From Actinomycetota bacterium (lineage in GTDB: Bacteria; Actinomycetota; Acidimicrobiia; Acidimicrobiales; JAMCPD01), in NCBI GenBank assembly GCA_023379935.1, contig JAMCPD010000022.1:1-64000 (forward strand): a DNA stretch of 64,000 nucleotides. Direction: 5' to 3'. Both the position numbers and the translations under genes were made by a program. Below, piece after piece: positions 18,677 through 28,516 of this stretch (within the stretch, counting starts at the first letter, position 1; each line of letters begins with the position of its first letter). Below the pieces are notes generated by a model that searched no databases, was not told the origin of the DNA, and saw only the letters and a program-made list of their open reading frames with translations.

Positions 18677-20374
18677 TTGTCAAGCCAAAAAAGCTATGTA
18701 CTCGCTATAGATTTGGGAACCGGCGGACCTAAAGTTGCACTTGTCTCACTAGAGGGAGAGCTGATAGCACATAAGCTGGTAACCATAGAGACAAACTTGT
18801 TGTCACACGGAGGAGCAACACAAGACCCAAACAGCTGGTGGGAAGCTATAACAAACTCAACTCGAAAGCTCTTGGAAGAGGGGTATGTGCAGCGGGATAA
18901 AGTAGTGGCTATATCTTGTACCGGTCAGTGGGGAAGCACCATAGCGGTAGATGAAACGGGGAATGCTATAGCAGACTGCATACTCTGGATGGACACCAGA
19001 GGACATCCCTATTCAGCCAAGGTTTTAGGGGGGCCTCTCAAGGTAAGCGGATACGGCCCGACCAAAGTACTTAGATTTGTCCGAAAGACTGCCGGTGCTC
19101 CCTCTCCCTTGGGCAATGATCCTGTCGGTCACGTGTTGTATCTCAAAAACGAAGAGCCTGATATCTACCGGGAAGCTGCTTGGTTTTTGGAGCCGGTAGA
19201 CTATTTGAACATGCGCTTTACCGGGAAAGCGACAGCATCCGCTGTCTCCATGATTTTATGGTGGATAGTTGACACACGCAACCTGTCCAACCCAAATCAT
19301 CAACCTCGTTATGCATATGAACTGGTACGGCTGGTCGGTATAGATCAAAATAAGCTTCCTCCCCTCGTGCCTACGGGCGAAGTTGTAGGTACCATATTAC
19401 CGAAAGTCGCGGAAGAGCTTGGACTGAACCGGGATACAAAAGTGGTTACCGGCATCCCTGATCTGCACTCAGCATGCGCTGGATCCGGTGGAATAAATGA
19501 TTACGATCCCCATATGGCCATATCAACAACGGCTTGGCTGAGTTGTCATGTACCTGCGAAAAAGACCGACCCCTTTCGACAGATTGCCACAGTTGCAGGC
19601 ATGCTAAAGGACCGTTACCTTCTTGCCAACAACCATGATACAGCAGGTATATGTCTACAGTGGCTACGGGATAATATAATAACTGCTTGCCAAGACGGGC
19701 TTACCAAGCCCGATGGGATAACACAAGGTTATGCCGCCTTAGACAACATAGCAGAAAGCGTACCGGTGGGTTCCAACGGTCTCATATTCGCTCCATGGCT
19801 GGCCGGTGAGCGTTGTCCCGTTTATGACCGTACATTGAGAGGATCCTTTCATAATCTGTCTTTATCTACCACACGCTCCGATATGATACGAGCCGTATTT
19901 GAAGGTGTTGCTTACAATGCCAGATGGATGTTGCAAGCGGTAGAGCACTTTGTGGGAAAAGAACTGGGGCCTGTACGTTTTATCGGAGGAGGTGCAGTAT
20001 CTGATACGTGGTGTCAGATACACGCCGACATCATGAACAAAACGGTACTAAAAGTACGTGATCCTCTTTATGCCAATGCAAGGGGTGCCGCATTATTCAC
20101 CGCCTTGTCTTTAGGCGCTGTCAAAAAAGAGGATATACCTCGGCTGGTAAGTATAGAACGTACCTTCAAGCCCAACCCTGACAGCAGGAAAACCTACGAC
20201 GAGATATATCCGTATTTTCCGCGTTTATATAAGATGGGGAAAAAGATGTATGCGCATCTAAACAAAGAAGGTAAAGGAACCGTAAATATGCCGATTGCAA
20301 AAGGAGCAGCCAAGCAGTCAACTACCCCGCCCTCACGGACGGGGCTTGCGGAAGGTTCCGGAAGCCCAGGTTGA
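18677..20374 (+). CDS. FGGY-family carbohydrate kinase; last codons and stop appear to lie in the IscB element
   Basis: VLAIDLGTGGPKVALVS, FEGVAYNARWML, FIGGGAVSDTWCQIHADIMNK; C-terminus STTPPSRTGLAEGSGSPG encoded by the GC-rich hairpins of the element end. Confidence 0.9.
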   Translation: MSSQKSYVLAIDLGTGGPKVALVSLEGELIAHKLVTIETNLLSHGGATQDPNSWWEAITNSTRKLLEEGYVQRDKVVAISCTGQWGSTIAVDETGNAIADCILWMDTRGHPYSAKVLGGPLKVSGYGPTKVLRFVRKTAGAPSPLGNDPVGHVLYLKNEEPDIYREAAWFLEPVDYLNMRFTGKATASAVSMILWWIVDTRNLSNPNHQPRYAYELVRLVGIDQNKLPPLVPTGEVVGTILPKVAEELGLNRDTKVVTGIPDLHSACAGSGGINDYDPHMAISTTAWLSCHVPAKKTDPFRQIATVAGMLKDRYLLANNHDTAGICLQWLRDNIITACQDGLTKPDGITQGYAALDNIAESVPVGSNGLIFAPWLAGERCPVYDRTLRGSFHNLSLSTTRSDMIRAVFEGVAYNARWMLQAVEHFVGKELGPVRFIGGGAVSDTWCQIHADIMNKTVLKVRDPLYANARGAALFTALSLGAVKKEDIPRLVSIERTFKPNPDSRKTYDEIYPYFPRLYKMGKKMYAHLNKEGKGTVNMPIAKGAAKQSTTPPSRTGLAEGSGSPG

Positions 20375-20676
20375 CCAGACCGAGATATTAAAGAAAGAAG
20401 GTGAGACAGATATCTACGTTACATGCAAGTAAGAAGACCTATCCTGGGATGCTTCCTCAGTCCCAGGCTCTAGAATCCGCGTCAGTAGACAACCGTAAGG
20501 GCAAGGACGAAACGGGGCGTGGAGGTTGTGGATACACAACAACTGGCATGCAACATGGTCGAGGGGATCGTTCTTTGGAGTTCACCTCTCTAAAGAACAG
20601 TCACCCCGTGACTTCGGAGAAATCCGGGGGAGCAGGAGCAAGGAGCGTTGTTGCTCCATTTAGTACCCAATCACGG
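20317..20676 (+). ncRNA. Candidate IscB omega-RNA region
   Basis: About 360 nt of hairpin-rich sequence between the kinase and the conserved IscB N-terminus; position matches known IscB loci. No covariance model run. Confidence 0.6.
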
Positions 20677-22110
20677 GTGTTTGTGGTTGACAGCCACGGC
20701 AACCCTCTCGTTCCCTGTCATCCAGCCAGGGCACGGAAATTGCTAAAGTCCAGGCGAGCCAGAGTCCACCATTTGGCTCCGTTTGTCATTAAATTGGTGG
20801 ATAGGGAAGTAGAGCAGTGTGAGGTTCCGGGAGTTGTCGTGAAGATTGACCCTGGCTCCAAATACACCGGTATTGTTTGCGCTCGCGTGGATGAGGCCGG
20901 TATAACTCATGGGCTGGTGTCGATCCAGCTTGATCATCGCGGGCAGTTGATTCACAAAAAGATGGGACAGCGGTCCAGCTATCGCCGACGCAGACGGTCA
21001 ACCAATTTACGTTATCGTGCACCACGATGGAGAAATCGCCACCCACAGGCTTGTCGGACATGTGGAAAAAATGCAAAACATGGAAGTCGATATTGTGGAA
21101 CGTGTCTTGAGAGTCGTAATTTCATAGATAATGGATATCGCCAATACCGACTTCCACCAAGCCTTTTCCATCGAGTTGCGACCTCCATATCATGGATAAA
21201 TCGTTTGTCCAGGTGGGCTCCGGTTACAAGATTGGCGATGGAGCTGGTGAGCTTTGATACCCAGGTGATGCAGAACCCTGAGATATCCGGTGTTCAGTAT
21301 CAACAAGGTACCCTGGCGGGCTACGAGGTACGGGAGTATCTTCTTTGTAAGTGGGGGAGGAGGTGTGCATACTGTGGAGATGCCAACACACCTCTACAAA
21401 TTGAGCACATTCTGGCTCGCTCCAAAGGTGGAACGAATCGAATCTCAAATCTTACCCTTGCCTGTAGGAAATGTAACGAATCCAAAGGCTCTCTAGCTGT
21501 AGATGCTTGGTGCAAGCGATATTTCGGAGAACAAAAGGGAAGGAAAATTGTTGCCAGAGTCACCGGCCAGGCCAAAGCTCCCTTGACGGATGCAGCGGCG
21601 GTCAATTCCACCCGTTGGGCATTGTGGCGGGAGCTTGTTAAGACAGGGCTACCAGTTGAGACCGGTACGGGTGGGCGAACTAAATGGAATCGTAGTCGGC
21701 AGAACATCCCTAAGTCTCATACATTGGATGCTCTGTGTGTAGGTGTGACCGATATCGTCGGTGCAGTGCCAAGCAGTGCACTAACTGTCACCTGCACAGG
21801 ACGAGGCCAACACCAGAGGACAAGACCCAATAGATATGGTTTTGTCCGTCTAAGACTACCTCGACAAAAGACCCATCACGGCTTACGTACAGGTGATTAT
21901 GTGCGGGCAGTGATGCCAAAAGGCAAATACAAAGGAGTTCATGTTGGACGTATAAGTGTGCGATCATCTGGAAGCGTTCGAGTAGGAAAGACAGACGGCA
22001 TTTCTGCGAAGAATTGCACGGTTTTGCAACGAGCAGATGGTTATGGATATGAGAGAAAGGAGGAAACGCCTCTCCTCCCCGCCCTTACGGACGAGGTATC
22101 CGAGGCGTGA
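20677..22110 (+). CDS. iscB: IscB RNA-guided HNH/RuvC nuclease
   Basis: VFVVDSHGNPLVPCHPARARKLLKSRRARV (PLMP), VVKIDPGSKYTGIV (RuvC-I), MELVSFD (RuvC-II), CAYCGDANTPLQIEHILARSKGGTNRISNLTLACRKCNESKGS (HNH), SHTLDALCVG (RuvC-III). The 20401 ORF start reads through the presumed omega-RNA. Confidence 0.92.
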   Translation: MFVVDSHGNPLVPCHPARARKLLKSRRARVHHLAPFVIKLVDREVEQCEVPGVVVKIDPGSKYTGIVCARVDEAGITHGLVSIQLDHRGQLIHKKMGQRSSYRRRRRSTNLRYRAPRWRNRHPQACRTCGKNAKHGSRYCGTCLESRNFIDNGYRQYRLPPSLFHRVATSISWINRLSRWAPVTRLAMELVSFDTQVMQNPEISGVQYQQGTLAGYEVREYLLCKWGRRCAYCGDANTPLQIEHILARSKGGTNRISNLTLACRKCNESKGSLAVDAWCKRYFGEQKGRKIVARVTGQAKAPLTDAAAVNSTRWALWRELVKTGLPVETGTGGRTKWNRSRQNIPKSHTLDALCVGVTDIVGAVPSSALTVTCTGRGQHQRTRPNRYGFVRLRLPRQKTHHGLRTGDYVRAVMPKGKYKGVHVGRISVRSSGSVRVGKTDGISAKNCTVLQRADGYGYERKEETPLLPALTDEVSEA

Positions 22111-22113
22111 AAA

Positions 22114-23541
22114 TTGATGAATAAAGATGAGTTAGATATGGTGCTTGCGGTAGTAAAGTCATCACTCAAACCTTACCTAGGCAAGTTCTCCTCCAACGAA
22201 CGTCTCCCCGAAGAAGGAGTTCCCAAAAAACAGATACTGAAAGAAATATGCGAGATGCGTGAAGTAGAAAGGCATACCTGGCAGGAGGGCTACGTATCAG
22301 GAGCTGTCTATCATGGTGATCCAGAGTGGATGAATTTTCTAAACGAGGTCTACGCGCTAAACGCAGAAATCAATCCCTTGCATGCAGACCTATGGCCCAG
22401 GGCCACCCGTTTTGAAGCCGAAGTTGTAGCAATGACTGCAGATATACTGGGCAAAAACAACAGCCCCACAAAGAACACAGATGGAGGAGTAGTCGGATTC
22501 GTAACCTCAGGAGGAACCGACTCCATACTCCACGCTGTACGTTGTGCAAGAGACCATGCACAAAAAGAAAGGGGGGTAACAAATCCAACTATAGTTATGC
22601 CAACTAGCGCCCATGCCGCTTTTCTCAAAGCTGCGCAATACTTCTGTCTAGAACCGATAAGAGTAGCCGTAGATGATCAAGGTCGTGCGGTCCCAAGAGA
22701 AATGGAAGCTGCTATAGATGAGCGAACCGCTATACTGGTTGGTTCCGCGCCTTCTTTCCCTTGGGGGGTAATTGACCCGATTGAAGAACTTTCCGAACTC
22801 GGGCATGCTAGGGGAATATGGTTCCATACAGACTGTTGTCTGGGCGGGTTCTTACTGCCCTTTGCCAGCCAACTTGGATATGATATCCCAAAGTTTGATT
22901 TTGCGCTTAAAGGAGTAACTTCAATATCCTGTGACACACACAAGTATGGGTATGCAACAAAAGGAAGCTCGGTACTTTTATTTCGCAACAAGGACCTGCG
23001 TCACTATAGTTACTTTAAAGTTACAGACTGGCCGGGTGGGTTGTATAACTCTCCCACCATGGCGGGAAGCCGCCCTGGGGCACTTTTAGCCACGGCTTGG
23101 GCTGCCATGTTGGCAATGGGTAAAAACGGCTATTTAGAAGCAACCGAGAAAATAGTTGCTACCACCAAGAAACTGAGAGAAGGTATATCCGAAATAAAAG
23201 AGCTGAGGCTGTTGGGCAATTCCGTGCTGGTAACAGCCTTCACCTCTGATGCCTTTGATATATACGCACTGGGGGATCTGATGTCTGAAAAAGGTTGGAA
23301 TATAGGCGGACTTCAGCTCCCTCCGGCGCTGCACATGGGAGTAACCTTGCGTACCGCTCAGCCCGGTGTTGCAACAAAGTTCTTGACCGACCTTGCCGAC
23401 TCAGTAAAAAAGCTAAACAGCGAACCGGGAAGGCAGTCTGTCATGGCGCCGATATATGGGGTCGGGAAACATATAGACACAGAGGTTTCTTTAGATGACA
23501 TATTGGTTGGTTATTTGGACGTACAGTACGATACCAGATAA
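22114..23541 (+). CDS. PLP-dependent decarboxylase/sphingosine-1-phosphate lyase-like
   Basis: VTSGGTDSILHAVRCARDHA, WFHTDCCLGGF, SISCDTHKYGYATKGSSVLLFRN (PLP lysine). Confidence 0.88.
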   Translation: MMNKDELDMVLAVVKSSLKPYLGKFSSNERLPEEGVPKKQILKEICEMREVERHTWQEGYVSGAVYHGDPEWMNFLNEVYALNAEINPLHADLWPRATRFEAEVVAMTADILGKNNSPTKNTDGGVVGFVTSGGTDSILHAVRCARDHAQKERGVTNPTIVMPTSAHAAFLKAAQYFCLEPIRVAVDDQGRAVPREMEAAIDERTAILVGSAPSFPWGVIDPIEELSELGHARGIWFHTDCCLGGFLLPFASQLGYDIPKFDFALKGVTSISCDTHKYGYATKGSSVLLFRNKDLRHYSYFKVTDWPGGLYNSPTMAGSRPGALLATAWAAMLAMGKNGYLEATEKIVATTKKLREGISEIKELRLLGNSVLVTAFTSDAFDIYALGDLMSEKGWNIGGLQLPPALHMGVTLRTAQPGVATKFLTDLADSVKKLNSEPGRQSVMAPIYGVGKHIDTEVSLDDILVGYLDVQYDTR

Positions 23542-23567
23542 GCGCGATAATTTATAAAGTAAGCGTA

Positions 23568-24953
23568 CTAAGCGTGCCTAAGTTTTGTTCCAACAGGTGT
23601 ATCTTCCGCTACCCACCCTTTTGCAAGCAGCTGTTTGCGTAAAGAGTCTGCGAGGGCATAATTTCCTGCAAGCCTGGCTTGATCTCTTGAGTTTACCAAC
23701 TTGGTTATTTCGTCATCCACGAGGTTATTATCGGTCACCGCGGCAAACAGACCGAGTGCTTGGCATAAAGAGAATACCTCTCCTGCCACCAAGGCTCCAT
23801 ATGCAAGTTGGCCCTGATCGGCTAAGGTGTTGGCTTTGCGAACAAGATCAAATATAACCGCCAACGCGGCTGGCGTATCTAAGTCATCCTCCATTTTATC
23901 GTGAAACTGCTTTGTTGCTTGGGCTAACTCTCGGTTAAGGGGATCGGGGAGAGAATCGGGAAGAATATCGGGGTTCTCAAACCTGCGCTTCAGTGCATCA
24001 AGGCGCTGGAGTGCATCTTGGGCATCAAGTATTGTCCTTTTCGTAACCTCCAATGGCGAACGGTAATGAGAACGCAACACCAATAGACGATAAGAGCGGG
24101 GATCTGTCTGTTCAACCAAGTCCTTCAAGGAAACAAAATTGCCCAAAGACTTTGACATCTTTTCACCCTCCACAACAACCCAGCCATTGTGCATCCATCT
24201 TCTGGCAAAACGCCGCCCCAACCCTTGTGCTTGTGCCCTCTCGTTCTCATGGTGAGGAAAGGCTAAATCTGCGCCACCACCATGCAGGTCAAAGTCCTCC
24301 CCCAACAAGTCCAGCGCCATTGTCACACATTCCGTGTGCCACCCCGGTCGCCCTTTTCCCCAAGGTGAATCCCAGGTTGGCTCGCCCGGTTTAGCGGGCT
24401 TCCAAAGCACAAAATCAAGCGGTGAGCGTTTATGGCTGCTGCATACCATCAAACGAGCACCGCTTTTCAAAGTATCCAAGGGTTGGTGAGCAAGCAAGCC
24501 GTATCCGGGAATCTTCTCCACCTCCATGTACACACCTTCAACTGTGTTATATGCAAGCCCTTTTTCAACCAGATGGGCTATCACTTCAACCATCTGGGTA
24601 ACATACTGAGTAGCGTGGGGTGTATGGGTAGGTCGAAGAATTCCCAAAGCATCCATCACATCCCACCACTCTTGTTCATATTTCGCGGCAATTTCCGCCG
24701 TAGAAGAGGATACTTGATTGGCTTTTTCGATGATCTTATCGTCTATGTCGGTTACGTTGGACACATAGGTAACCTCTATGCCCATAAACTGCAGATAGCG
24801 CCTGAGCACATCAAAAATCAGTCCAAAGCGTCCGTGCCCTATATGGGGAGTATCGTATACGGTTGGACCGCATACATACATCGCCATCCGGTTATCATCG
24901 CGTAAATCCAGTTCAACCAAGTTTCCAAGGGCTGTGTCGTAAATTCTTATCAC
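23568..24953 (-). CDS. cysS: Cysteinyl-tRNA synthetase
   Basis: YVCGPTVYDTPHIGHGR, WHTECVTMALDLLGEDFDLHGGGADLAFPHHENERAQ, EKMSKSLGNFV. Confidence 0.93.
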   Translation of the reverse strand: MIRIYDTALGNLVELDLRDDNRMAMYVCGPTVYDTPHIGHGRFGLIFDVLRRYLQFMGIEVTYVSNVTDIDDKIIEKANQVSSSTAEIAAKYEQEWWDVMDALGILRPTHTPHATQYVTQMVEVIAHLVEKGLAYNTVEGVYMEVEKIPGYGLLAHQPLDTLKSGARLMVCSSHKRSPLDFVLWKPAKPGEPTWDSPWGKGRPGWHTECVTMALDLLGEDFDLHGGGADLAFPHHENERAQAQGLGRRFARRWMHNGWVVVEGEKMSKSLGNFVSLKDLVEQTDPRSYRLLVLRSHYRSPLEVTKRTILDAQDALQRLDALKRRFENPDILPDSLPDPLNRELAQATKQFHDKMEDDLDTPAALAVIFDLVRKANTLADQGQLAYGALVAGEVFSLCQALGLFAAVTDNNLVDDEITKLVNSRDQARLAGNYALADSLRKQLLAKGWVAEDTPVGTKLRHA

Positions 24954-24976
24954 AATAAGCTAGAGTATCTAAAGTT

Positions 24977-27682
24977 ATGGTTAAATGTACAGTTAATATA
25001 CCAAATTCACCTTCTTTAGACGGTTTGGAAAATAAATGGTCTTGCATATGGGAACAAAACGGTATATATGCCTTCACGTTTTCAAAAAACCGTGAAGGCA
25101 TATATTCAATAGACACCCCCCCTCCTACGGTATCCGGAACATTGCATGTGGGCCATGTTTTTTCATATACCCACACCGACTTTGTGGCACGTTATAAACG
25201 GATGTGCAAAATGGATGTTTTTTATCCGATGGGATGGGACGACAACGGACTGCCGACAGAAAGAAGAGTTCAAAACCACTACGGTGTGCTTTGCGATCCG
25301 AATCTTTACTATGTACCGGATTTCAAACTGCCACCATCTCCTACCCATAAACACGAAAAGCATTTGAGCATATCCAGACAGAACTTTATAGAACTGTGTC
25401 TGAAGCTAACCGAGGAGGATGAGCAGGCATTTGAAAAACTATGGAAATATTTGGGCCTGAGCGTAGACTGGTCCAACACTTATACGACAATTGGCTTGGA
25501 CGCTTGTAAAATATCCCAACGCAGCTTTCTGCGATTACTAAAAAGAGGTATTGTTTATCAGAATGAAGCCCCATCCCTATGGGACATAGACTTTCAAACT
25601 GCGGTTTCTCAAGCAGAACTTGAGGATCGTGAACAATCAAGTGCGTACTATAAACTACGTTTTGTCTGTAAAAAAACCGCGGATGAAAGTAGCGCGGGTG
25701 AAATTGAGATAGACACTACCCGTCCCGAACTGCTTCCCGCATGCGTGGCAGTGGTTGCTCACCCCGATGACAAGCGATATCAACCTCTTTTCGGCAAGAA
25801 AGTCCTTACGCCGCTGTTTGGATCAAGCGTTGAAGTACTGCCGCATGAAGCGGCCGATCCGCAAAAGGGCACTGGTGCCGCAATGGTTTGTACCTTTGGA
25901 GACACCACGGATATAACCTGGTGGAAAGGGTTAAACCTGCCGCTAAGAACAATCATTGACCGAAGTGGCCGTCTGCAGCCAATCAAATGGGGTGAAGGCA
26001 ACTTCGAGTGCATGGATACCCAAGCCTCCCAAGAGGCATACAACGCTTTAGTTGGGTTAACCATCAACCAAGCCAGAAAGGTAATAGTTGAGCTCTTGAG
26101 CAAAACGCAATCATTGTTGGGAGAGCCAAGACCCATAAAACATATGGTGAAGTTTTATGAAAAAGGAGAACATCCACTGGAGATTGTAACCTCACGCCAA
26201 TGGTTTATTAAGATTTTAGATTTGAAAGAGGACCTGTTGAAGCGGGGAGAAGAGTTGTGCTGGTGGCCACCTTCAATGGCCACCCGCTACAGAACATGGG
26301 TTGAAGGGCTCAACTCGGACTGGAACATCTCCCGTCAACGTTTCTTCGGAGTACCAATACCGCTGTGGTATCGGCTGGATGAGAACGGTAACACAGACCA
26401 TAGCAACGTAATCATCCCAGAAGAAGATGAACTGCCAATAGATCCGAGTTCTCAAGCTCCAAAAGGCTTTACGGAAGAACAAAGGGGTAAGCCGAACGGA
26501 TTCATAGGAGAGCTGGACGTATTGGATACCTGGGCAACCTCATCGCTTACCCCTCAAATAGCAGGCAAATGGAGTGGAGCAAGCGGGGATGAAGACCTGT
26601 TTTCCAAGGTATTTCCAATGGACCTGCGTCCCCAGGGCCAGGACATCATAAGAACTTGGTTGTTTTCAACGGTAGTGCGTTCCCATTTGGAACATAACAG
26701 CTTACCTTTCAAAAACGCCGCCATTTCAGGTTTTGTGCTGGACCCTGATCGTAAAAAGATGTCGAAGTCAAAGGGTAACGTCATCACTCCATTACCCTTA
26801 CTTGAACAACATGGTTCCGATGCAGTCAGGTACTGGGCGGCCATGGGGCGTCCGGGTGTGGATACTGCCGCTGATCCGGGACAGATGAAGGTTGGAAGAA
26901 GGCTGGCAACAAAGATATTGAACGCCTCACGTTTTGTTCTGGATCGCCTAGCTGCGGCTGAAACGCAAAACAAGAGCCCGGGATTGGATGCAATAACCCA
27001 ACCCTTGGATAAGGCAATGCTTTCACTGCTCGGACAAACGATACAATCTGCTACAACACTGCTTGACAACTACGACTATACCCGTGCTCTGGAACAGATT
27101 GAGAACTTTTTTTGGAACTTTTGTGACAACTACTTAGAGCTGGTCAAGACAAGAGTATACAATGATGATCTTTCCCTGCCGCCGGCTGCTTCCGGCCTGG
27201 TGGCTCTTGAAACAGCTTTGTCTATAATACTCAGACTTTTTGCTCCTTTTATGCCGTTTGTAACAGAAGAGGTGTGGTCATGGTGGCATACGGACTCCGT
27301 TCATACCTCACCGTGGCCGAGGCTGGACAAAGCCGATCTTGGGGTGGAAGGATCCGGGTCAAAGGGGGAAGGCAATACGGCGCGAGGGATGACATCGGGG
27401 GTAGATAATCATCCTAATATTTTACTTATTACCTCTGAAGTACTTTCCAAAATACGGAAAGCAAAGACTGAACAACATGTATCAATGCGTGCTCGGGTTG
27501 AAAGCCTGATCATATATGACTCACCTGAACGGCTCGACAGCATAACCTCGGCAGAAGCGGACCTGATGAATGCAGGCAATGTGGCACATATCCAACTGAT
27601 AAAACTAAGCCCACATGAATCACCACTTTGCAAGGTGGAAGTTCGCCTTCAAGAAACTCCTCCAAAAAATGTTCCTTCATAG
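24977..27682 (+). CDS. valS: Valyl-tRNA synthetase
   Basis: SIDTPPPTVSGTLHVGHVFSYTHTDFVARYKRM, KKMSKSKGNVITPLPLLEQHGSDAVRYWAA. Confidence 0.95.
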   Translation: MVKCTVNIPNSPSLDGLENKWSCIWEQNGIYAFTFSKNREGIYSIDTPPPTVSGTLHVGHVFSYTHTDFVARYKRMCKMDVFYPMGWDDNGLPTERRVQNHYGVLCDPNLYYVPDFKLPPSPTHKHEKHLSISRQNFIELCLKLTEEDEQAFEKLWKYLGLSVDWSNTYTTIGLDACKISQRSFLRLLKRGIVYQNEAPSLWDIDFQTAVSQAELEDREQSSAYYKLRFVCKKTADESSAGEIEIDTTRPELLPACVAVVAHPDDKRYQPLFGKKVLTPLFGSSVEVLPHEAADPQKGTGAAMVCTFGDTTDITWWKGLNLPLRTIIDRSGRLQPIKWGEGNFECMDTQASQEAYNALVGLTINQARKVIVELLSKTQSLLGEPRPIKHMVKFYEKGEHPLEIVTSRQWFIKILDLKEDLLKRGEELCWWPPSMATRYRTWVEGLNSDWNISRQRFFGVPIPLWYRLDENGNTDHSNVIIPEEDELPIDPSSQAPKGFTEEQRGKPNGFIGELDVLDTWATSSLTPQIAGKWSGASGDEDLFSKVFPMDLRPQGQDIIRTWLFSTVVRSHLEHNSLPFKNAAISGFVLDPDRKKMSKSKGNVITPLPLLEQHGSDAVRYWAAMGRPGVDTAADPGQMKVGRRLATKILNASRFVLDRLAAAETQNKSPGLDAITQPLDKAMLSLLGQTIQSATTLLDNYDYTRALEQIENFFWNFCDNYLELVKTRVYNDDLSLPPAASGLVALETALSIILRLFAPFMPFVTEEVWSWWHTDSVHTSPWPRLDKADLGVEGSGSKGEGNTARGMTSGVDNHPNILLITSEVLSKIRKAKTEQHVSMRARVESLIIYDSPERLDSITSAEADLMNAGNVAHIQLIKLSPHESPLCKVEVRLQETPPKNVPS
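25064..25105. repeat. 15-bp perfect inverted repeat ATATATGCCTTCACG / CGTGAAGGCATATAT inside valS
   Basis: Arms 25064-25078 and 25091-25105, 12-nt loop. Confidence 0.95.
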
Positions 27683-27712
27683 AAATATCTTTTATTTAAA
27701 GAATGGTGCCAA

Positions 27713-28516
27713 GTGGAACCTTTGCGATTTGACCAAGTTGGAATAACCAGGTCCGCTCATAAGCTGATCAACAACCTGAGTTGGAAGGTAGCTTCCGGCC
27801 AACGATGGGTTATCTTAGGTCCCAATGGGTCAGGGAAAACCACTATACTGATGCTCGCTTCTGCCAGGTTGTTCCCCAGTTCAGGAACTGTTGAAATACT
27901 GGGTTGTAAACTTGGAAAAACCGATACTCGATATCTAAAAAGCCGTATAGGGTTGAGTGCACCGCTGGAATCACGTATGTTCTCCGCCACCGGCACAGCT
28001 ATCGAGATGGTTATGACAGGTAAATACGGCGACTTGGCTCCTTGGTGGCATCACTATGACAGCCAAGATAAACGTCATGCGCTTTTGCTGCTTGGCCAAG
28101 CGGAACTGGAGGAAAAAGCCGAAGAAGCGTTTGGGGTCCTCTCTGAAGGAGAGCGGCAGAAAGTACTGATTGCAAGAGCACTAATGCCTCGTCAAGCGGG
28201 ATTCGCAACGAGAGAGGTTGAGCTGTTACTGTTGGATGAACCATCCGCCGGGCTGGACCTGGGTGGGCGTGAACACCTCTTGGCATATCTGGAAAACATC
28301 ATGAAAAACCCTCAACTGTCTGCCGTAGTCATGGTCACACATCATACCGAGCAGATACCACTTGGAATATCTCATGCCGCACTTTTAAAAAAGGGAGAGT
28401 TTATGGCTCAAGGCCCTATAGAGGAGGTTCTTTCTGATTCCAACATTTCGGAATGTTTTGATATACAGCTAAAGATACGCTATGAAAAAGGAAGATGGTG
28501 GACGGCAAGACTCTGA
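27713..28516 (+). CDS. ABC transporter ATP-binding protein
   Basis: LGPNGSGKTTIL, VLSEGERQKVLIARALM, LLLDEPSAGLD. Confidence 0.93.
   Translation: MEPLRFDQVGITRSAHKLINNLSWKVASGQRWVILGPNGSGKTTILMLASARLFPSSGTVEILGCKLGKTDTRYLKSRIGLSAPLESRMFSATGTAIEMVMTGKYGDLAPWWHHYDSQDKRHALLLLGQAELEEKAEEAFGVLSEGERQKVLIARALMPRQAGFATREVELLLLDEPSAGLDLGGREHLLAYLENIMKNPQLSAVVMVTHHTEQIPLGISHAALLKKGEFMAQGPIEEVLSDSNISECFDIQLKIRYEKGRWWTARL

Larger units (their letters stand above)
20317..22110 (+). mobile_element. IS200/IS605-like IscB element, no TnpA seen
   Basis: Left-end hairpins (20325-20344, 20343-20366), IscB ORF, right-end nested hairpin 22067-22107. Boundaries approximate. Confidence 0.75.

Noticed and set aside
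20401-20676. N-terminal extension of the IscB ORF as protein
   Set aside because: Low-similarity, hairpin-rich sequence preceding the conserved PLMP start; better explained as omega-RNA readthrough.
21321-21707. Minus-strand 128-aa ORF inside iscB
   Set aside because: Antisense shadow of a well-supported coding region.
23568-24953. MshC (cysteine ligase of mycothiol synthesis) instead of CysS
   Set aside because: Length, KMSKS region and C-terminal part fit cysteinyl-tRNA synthetase better, though the families are related; phylogeny would settle it.
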